Assembly: GCA_017464565.1 (NCBI GenBank)
Contig: JAFTZH010000035.1
Location: 85,781-149,780 of the forward strand
Source of the DNA: Clostridia bacterium
GTDB lineage: Bacteria; Bacillota; Clostridia; Oscillospirales; CAG-272
Length of the DNA: 64,000 nucleotides
Direction of reading: 5' to 3'
A model generated the notes under the pieces. The model was not told where the DNA came from, searched no databases, and saw nothing but the letters and a program-made list of their open reading frames with translations. This document shows positions 62,679-64,000 of this stretch, piece after piece. The position numbers were made by a program, and so were the translations under genes. Each line of letters starts with the position of its first letter. Within the stretch, counting starts at the first letter, position 1.

Positions 62679-63491
62679 TCAGTTTGACGAAGCGGACACC
62701 GTGTTTCTGTAAATATAGTAAAGTCCTTTCAGCGTCATATCCTCGTCCAATACGAATTCGTGCCTGCATATACCGGTCATAGATTTTGCGAACTCTCCCG
62801 TAATAAACAGGTTCATTTTGTCGGGAGAGGTTTTCATTTCTCTCGCGAAGCGCTCAACGAAACCGTCAAGCATCATAGCGTTTCCGAGAATAACGCCCGA
62901 ACGCACCGACTCCTGCGAATTTCGCCCGATAGCGCGCGGAGGAGTGGAAAGAGCGACATTTGGAAGCTGTGCCGTTCTTCCGTGCAGAGCGTCAAGCGAT
63001 ATCTGAACTCCGGGAAAAAGAGAGCAACCTATATACTCCCCGAAGCGATTTATCGCGGAAACCGTCGTAACGGTTCCCATATCGACGATTACCGAGGCTT
63101 TTCCGGCACTTCCTTTTATCTCGTCCGAATTAAGCACGGCGGAAGCGTTGGCGACCATATCGGTACCAAGCTCCGAGGGGATATCCGTCTTTATAGGGAA
63201 TCCCGTTTTCACCCCGGGGCCCACCAAGACGGGGCGGCTTTCGGTAAGGCGTAAAAGAGTATCGCAGAAAACGGGTGTAAGCTGCGGTACGACCGACGAA
63301 AGCACCGAAGCCGTAACGGGCTCGCCGGAAACGTTCTGCTCTCTTACGAGAGCCTTTATGAGTGAAAGATACTCGTCGGAGGTTTTGTTTATATCCGTCG
63401 CTATTTTGAACTGAAAGCGCAAAACACATCTGTCGTTCTCAAAAAAGCCGAGCTGTATTCTTGAATTGCCAACGTTTACCGCCAAAAGCAA
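62679..63491 (-). CDS. coaX: Type III pantothenate kinase-like protein with altered active-site residues
   Basis: 270-aa ASKHA-fold protein of the CoaX family. The phosphate-1 motif reads NVGNSRI (residue 6 is Asn; CoaX enzymes have Asp in D-x-G-N-T). SELGTDMVANA keeps the catalytic Asp (111), but the next residue is Met instead of the Arg in G-x-D-R that contacts pantothenate. The phosphate-2 motif VDMGTVTT and LFPGVQISLDAL are normal. The start is TTG with AAGGAGG 8 nt upstream. It lies between ilvC and the ECF S component. Either a divergent kinase or a non-catalytic paralogue. Confidence 0.82.
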   Translation of the reverse strand: MLLAVNVGNSRIQLGFFENDRCVLRFQFKIATDINKTSDEYLSLIKALVREQNVSGEPVTASVLSSVVPQLTPVFCDTLLRLTESRPVLVGPGVKTGFPIKTDIPSELGTDMVANASAVLNSDEIKGSAGKASVIVDMGTVTTVSAINRFGEYIGCSLFPGVQISLDALHGRTAQLPNVALSTPPRAIGRNSQESVRSGVILGNAMMLDGFVERFAREMKTSPDKMNLFITGEFAKSMTGICRHEFVLDEDMTLKGLYYIYRNTVSASSN

Positions 63492-63568
63492 AGCCGATAC
63501 CTCCTTATTTTCAGCGGGGGACGGGGCGTATAGCCCCTTCCCCGCCTGAAACTTTATTATTGATTTTC

Positions 63569-64000
<432 letters not shown>

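Overview
The window looks like the chromosome of an anaerobic, gut-type member of the Bacillota, class Clostridia. Evidence: near-consensus SigA promoters (TTGACA-17-TATAAT), strong purine-rich Shine-Dalgarno sites, several TTG starts, ylxM-ffh-rpsP-khpA, HPr with Ser46, FakA/DegV/PlsX lipid genes, DUF4330-type proteins and an M50 protease. No rRNA, phage, insertion sequence or CRISPR array is visible. This is mostly core metabolism; the accessory material is a few small genes and a dispersed intergenic repeat.

Layout. 0-5.3 kb (minus): 5' part of uvrC, ptsH, and an apparent operon rimM-trmD-polysaccharide polymerase/ligase-two DUF4330-like membrane proteins. 5.4-11.8 kb: a polyamine-type acetyltransferase (+), then a TetR-led minus-strand lipid operon (TetR, FakA-like kinase, PlsX, DegV, GNAT-like protein, acyl carrier protein). 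12-21 kb: GTP-type PEP carboxykinase, an FtsX-type ABC exporter (+), malQ and polA. 21-25 kb: a membrane-anchored degenerate M23 protein, pnuC behind a structured leader, a GDPD-like lipoprotein and tRNA-Leu(GAG). 25-31 kb (+): M50 protease, potABCD and an EamA transporter. 31-37 kb (+): ylxM-ffh-rpsP-khpA, an unknown helical protein, ldh, family 4 uracil-DNA glycosylase and an AEC transporter. 37-41 kb: phosphohexomutase (-) and a polar amino-acid ABC transporter (+).

41.3-64 kb is one long minus-strand biosynthetic block. A branched-chain amino-acid run, ilvC (cut by the window end)-coaX-like-ECF S component-ilvD-leuA-leuC-leuD-leuB-ilvE, is followed by an arginine operon, argG-argH-argC-argJ-argB-argD-argF-carA-carB. 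The arginine operon starts at a consensus promoter overlapped by ARG-box-like sites. Its last ORF is a single reading frame joining a full-length carbamoyl-phosphate synthase large subunit to a full-length diaminopimelate epimerase (CarB-DapF).

Most notable: the CarB-DapF fusion; a repeat family with a perfect GC-rich hairpin at three of the five convergent gene junctions, once as an inverted pair; an unclassified terminator-like leader before pnuC; the type III pantothenate-kinase-like protein with substitutions at two conserved active-site positions, encoded beside an ECF S component; a lipoprotein PotD with an extra C-terminal membrane anchor; and a palindromic operator candidate at the TetR-lipid operon.
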